A stretch of 43,967 bases of DNA from Paludibacteraceae bacterium (GTDB lineage Bacteria; Bacteroidota; Bacteroidia; Bacteroidales; Paludibacteraceae). How positions within the stretch are numbered: the first letter of the stretch is position 1; each line of letters begins with the position of its first letter. The stretch spans positions 1 to 43,967 of the forward strand of contig JAGCLD010000037.1 of the NCBI GenBank assembly GCA_017647145.1, written 5' to 3'. Positions 41,742 to 43,967 of the stretch are shown here, piece after piece. The notes beneath the pieces are model-generated. The model saw only the letters and a list, made by a program, of their open reading frames with translations, was not told the DNA's origin and searched no databases. A program made the position numbers and the translations under genes.

Positions 41742-41772
41742 TTTGTTAATAGCAAATTATGTATTACTTTTG
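41742..41772 (+). promoter_or_regulatory. Promoter of the structured leader and XRE-like gene
   Basis: TTTG at 41742-41745 and TACTTTTG at 41765-41772 are separated by 19 bp, a full match. The first start codon of a recognisable gene is 235 bp downstream, leaving a long leader. Confidence 0.82.
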
Positions 41773-41778
41773 CAGTAA

Positions 41779-42006
41779 ATACATAACGAAGGAGGTAGTA
41801 GAAAGGTCAACCATCTTTTTAGGTTATAAATTATAATATTGAGCTTGAAAGTCTTTATTCTCTAAATCCGAAATCTGGTAAATTTTAGAGGGGGAATAAG
41901 TATGATTCAGGTTCACGTTTGAGCGTGAACTATTGAGTGCTGTATTCTCTAAGGTTTTACCAGAGCCCGGATTTGATACATGTTACGGAGATAGTTTGCG
42001 CTTTTT
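41779..42006 (+). ncRNA. Structured leader RNA upstream of the XRE-like gene
   Basis: The leader can fold into one long hairpin. The outer stem is aaatccg / cggattt (41864-41870, 41968-41974), then a 3x3 internal loop. The middle stem is tctggtaaa / tttaccaga (41874-41882, 41956-41964). An inner ttagag / ctctaa stem (41885-41890, 41947-41952) continues it. Within the apical part is gttcacg / cgtgaac (41911-41917, 41924-41930). About 22 pairs are perfect. It may be a cis-regulatory leader, an attenuator or a separate RNA; it does not match a riboswitch I recognise. Confidence 0.6.
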
Positions 42007-42234
42007 ATGATTATCACAAAGATTCACATCGGGCATTTGATTCAGGATGAGCTGCGTTCGCAGGGACGTAGTGTTGCTTGGTTTGCTCGTGAGCTTGGAA
42101 TTGATCGTACTTCTTGTTATCGTATTTTTGGCGCTCCCAGCATTGATACTCTTCTTTTAATTCGCATTTCTCTTCTTTTGAGGGTAAATTTCTTCACTTT
42201 TTATATTGACATTTTGCAGAATAAAGTTGATTAA
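42007..42234 (+). CDS. Small XRE-like helix-turn-helix protein
   Basis: The 75-residue protein has a helix-turn-helix pattern. HIGHLIQDELRSQGRSVAWF leads to ARELGIDRTSCYRIFGAPSI, with SVAWFARELGIDRTSCYRIF as helices 2 and 3, and a hydrophobic end (LLLIRISLLLRVNFFTFYI). It resembles short XRE-type regulators. A weak ggag lies 20 bp before the ATG. The unusually structured leader suggests post-transcriptional control. It may regulate the lipoprotein gene 158 bp downstream. No phage or plasmid genes adjoin. Confidence 0.72.
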   Translation: MIITKIHIGHLIQDELRSQGRSVAWFARELGIDRTSCYRIFGAPSIDTLLLIRISLLLRVNFFTFYIDILQNKVD

Positions 42235-42353
42235 TCGCCTTATGACTGTTGCATTTTTGTAACGCTTCTGTGGTGATGACGCAACGCATTTTTAGTAGTG
42301 CATTTGATGGTTGGGTTTAATTTTGCGTAATAGTTGGTTTGTGCCTAAATGTG

Positions 42354-42370
42354 ACACATCAACAATGTGT
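42354..42370. promoter_or_regulatory. Inverted repeat before the lipoprotein gene
   Basis: Perfect 6-bp arms acacat (42354-42359) and atgtgt (42365-42370) around caaca, 23 bp before the start codon at 42393. It could be an operator, for example for the XRE-like protein, or a leader hairpin. No exact TAnnTTTG box is seen nearby. Confidence 0.45.
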
Positions 42371-42392
42371 AAATAATTAAAATTATAGAACA

Positions 42393-43724
42393 ATGTATTA
42401 CAAAAGATTATTACGAATTGCACTTTGTGCAGTAGTTGTTTTGCTTTCTTCTTGCGCAACAACACATGAAATTATGCTGGCTGACTTTATTAGTTTTAGC
42501 GATGATGCAGAAACGAGTTATAACCGTAAAAGCAGATATAATCAAGGTAAACCGTATATTCTATATGAAGGTGAAACCAAGAATAAGAAAGGGGATGTAA
42601 TTGCCACAGGTAAAGGAATGGATCGTGGGCAAATTAGCAAAATGACCGGTAAATTAAAGAGTGTTGCGAGACTTGAAGGTGAGAATACAGCCGGTTATTA
42701 TGCACTGGATTTGGGATTAGAACGTGTCAAATATGTACGTAAAAAAATACTCAAAAAAGATAAATTAACCAAATTCTACATCATTTATATAACTGACGGT
42801 TTGGATAATATCTCCGTTCAAACAGCCAAAAACAACAAACGTGGTTCTTATAAAACTTTAGATGCATATATAAAGAAACTAAACAAACGTAAAAGTCGTT
42901 TGATGGGTTCTGGAAAAGATCAACAATGTTTCCAAATTTATCCTTTGGGCTTAATTGGTGAAGATATGAAACGTATCGGTGAAGACAATACCATGTCCAA
43001 AGAAGAGTTGACAAAATGGATGTCGGAATATATGGAGGGATTCCGCGGATCCTCAAAAGGATGGGAAACCCCGGAAGTGACTCTCGCTGACAGTTGGGAT
43101 ACGTTACAAAAGGAATTTATTGAAAAATTTACTTCTTCCAGATATCAGTTTTATATTCCGAAAGGGTATCTAAATAAACGGGTTAGAATGACCTTAACGG
43201 ATGAAGAAGAAGGTAACCAAACTTTTGTAGAAGGTACATATAAGAAAAAAGGAGGTAAATATATATTAGCAGATGTTGAATTAAAAGAAAATTTAGTATC
43301 AAACACAGCAAAAAATGGACCTGAATATGAATTTGAAGAAATTAAAGCCTTTAACAATGCAAATAAAAAAGATAAAATGTCTTGGTTTGCAATAGAAAAC
43401 TTATCAAGAGATGGTAAACCATATAAAGTTTATCTAGGAAATGGAGATAGACGAGACCCCAAAGCTCCTAGACAACAATTCCAGGAAGTAAATGATAAAG
43501 ATATTAACAAGAAACATTCCAATAATGCAGCAGGCGAAAGATGGATTTTTAATTCAGAATATGACGGGAAGGCTCATGCAGGAGTAAATACGTATGTATT
43601 GTTTATAGCTGACGTAAGCAAATCTATCGGTGAAGTTGGCGAAGAAGATGGTGGAAAAGTAAAAGAAGCCACTACTTTACAAGAAATTTTTGACGTGATA
43701 AAGAGTGAAATTCCTCAACAATAA
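42393..43724 (+). CDS. Lipoprotein of unknown function
   Basis: The 443-residue product has a lipoprotein signal (RIALCAVVVLLSS then Cys21). The mature protein is Lys/Asp/Glu-rich. Residues 127-140 (KFYIIYITDGLDNI) resemble a strand and MIDAS-type loop of a von Willebrand A fold. DVSKS (about 407-411) matches the DxSxS motif but lies C-terminal to it, the reverse of the usual order. I therefore do not assign a VWA domain. A secreted-protein gene follows 9 bp downstream, so the two form an operon. Lower GC content than the housekeeping genes suggests accessory origin. Confidence 0.7.
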   Translation: MYYKRLLRIALCAVVVLLSSCATTHEIMLADFISFSDDAETSYNRKSRYNQGKPYILYEGETKNKKGDVIATGKGMDRGQISKMTGKLKSVARLEGENTAGYYALDLGLERVKYVRKKILKKDKLTKFYIIYITDGLDNISVQTAKNNKRGSYKTLDAYIKKLNKRKSRLMGSGKDQQCFQIYPLGLIGEDMKRIGEDNTMSKEELTKWMSEYMEGFRGSSKGWETPEVTLADSWDTLQKEFIEKFTSSRYQFYIPKGYLNKRVRMTLTDEEEGNQTFVEGTYKKKGGKYILADVELKENLVSNTAKNGPEYEFEEIKAFNNANKKDKMSWFAIENLSRDGKPYKVYLGNGDRRDPKAPRQQFQEVNDKDINKKHSNNAAGERWIFNSEYDGKAHAGVNTYVLFIADVSKSIGEVGEEDGGKVKEATTLQEIFDVIKSEIPQQ

Positions 43725-43733
43725 AGAAGGTAT

Positions 43734-43967
43734 ATGAAGCACACATTATTTAGCATTTTTTTACTTACAACCATATCTATCAGCGCAGTAGCAAATCCTA
43801 TATGGAAATTAAACACTAATAATGCACATGAAGATTTAGCAACCTGGGCAAAAGAGTTGATTGAAACCAAAATTAATCAACTCCCTGATGGTGAGTACAC
43901 ATTTACGCTTAATCAAAAGGATGATGCAATGACCATTCATTATGATGTGGTTGGCAAAGACATCCAA
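43734..43967 (+). CDS. Secreted protein, N-terminal part (cut by window edge)
   Basis: An open frame of 78 codons runs off the window. It starts MKHTLFSIFLLTTISISAVA, a signal peptide, followed by NPIWKLNTNNAHEDLATWAK. The ATG is preceded by agaagg at a normal distance and lies 9 bp after the preceding stop, so it is co-transcribed with the lipoprotein gene. The product cannot be named from this fragment. Confidence 0.65.
   Translation, partial: MKHTLFSIFLLTTISISAVANPIWKLNTNNAHEDLATWAKELIETKINQLPDGEYTFTLNQKDDAMTIHYDVVGKDIQ

Noticed and set aside
41864-41974. Integron attC or mobile-element end
   Set aside because: The long hairpin lacks the paired core sites of attC, and there is no integrase or transposase nearby.
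42007-42234. Prophage repressor marking a phage
   Set aside because: No integrase, structural or lysis genes in the window; the neighbours are envelope proteins.

Overview
The window looks like chromosome of a Bacteroidales bacterium, most likely Prevotellaceae or a close relative. The evidence is gene content (a PorQ-like type IX secretion protein, a TonB-dependent receptor with a carboxypeptidase-regulatory N-terminus, an N-terminal-rubredoxin rubrerythrin, a C69 dipeptidase, an RNase H with a caulimovirus-type N-terminal domain) and promoters. Many intergenic regions carry the Bacteroidetes housekeeping promoter: TTTG or TTG near -33, then 19-21 bp, then TAnnTTTG near -7. I see no rRNA, tRNA, CRISPR array, complete insertion sequence or prophage.

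Layout. 1-748 is non-coding and repeat-rich. 749-1775 holds perR and rubrerythrin. 1878-6206 (minus) holds asd, rny, a coiled-coil protein with zapA, a START-like protein and cdd. 6512-8554 is an M13 metallopeptidase lipoprotein. 9152-12638 (minus) holds a lipoprotein gene and an rbfA / LolC-E-type permease / lipoprotein operon. 12833-14126 is pyrH-frr. 14259-16580 (minus) holds prs, a DUF721 gene and a LysM glucosaminidase. 16978-19498 is lipoprotein-nth-rmuC. 19594-23220 (minus) is porQ-cmk-ispH-pfkA. 23386-28494 (minus) holds an ECF-type sigma factor, pyrE with an SRPBCC gene, and a C69 peptidase with pepD. 28726-31607 holds a ribbon-helix-helix protein, an exported protein and a Na/phosphate cotransporter.

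31.6-33.9 kb is accessory-looking: the remnant of what may be a DUF4143-type ATPase, two small exported proteins, a minus-strand transcription unit with promoter, many hairpins and terminator that looks like a non-coding RNA, and an 11-bp repeat array. 33.9-37.7 kb (minus) encodes a His-rich exported protein, a TonB-dependent receptor and a hemerythrin-LuxR regulator, plausibly one metal- or redox-linked unit. 37.8-40.5 kb (minus) is rplY-pth-rnhA-lipoprotein. The right end (40.9-43.97 kb, plus) holds a membrane protein, a strongly structured leader before a small XRE-like protein, a lipoprotein of unknown function and a secreted protein cut by the window edge.

The most unusual signals are the putative structured RNA at 32982-33316, the leader RNA at about 41779-42006, and a family of tandem repeats with an 11-bp period. 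Three arrays share one unit and have eight copies each; shorter arrays of other sequence have the same period.
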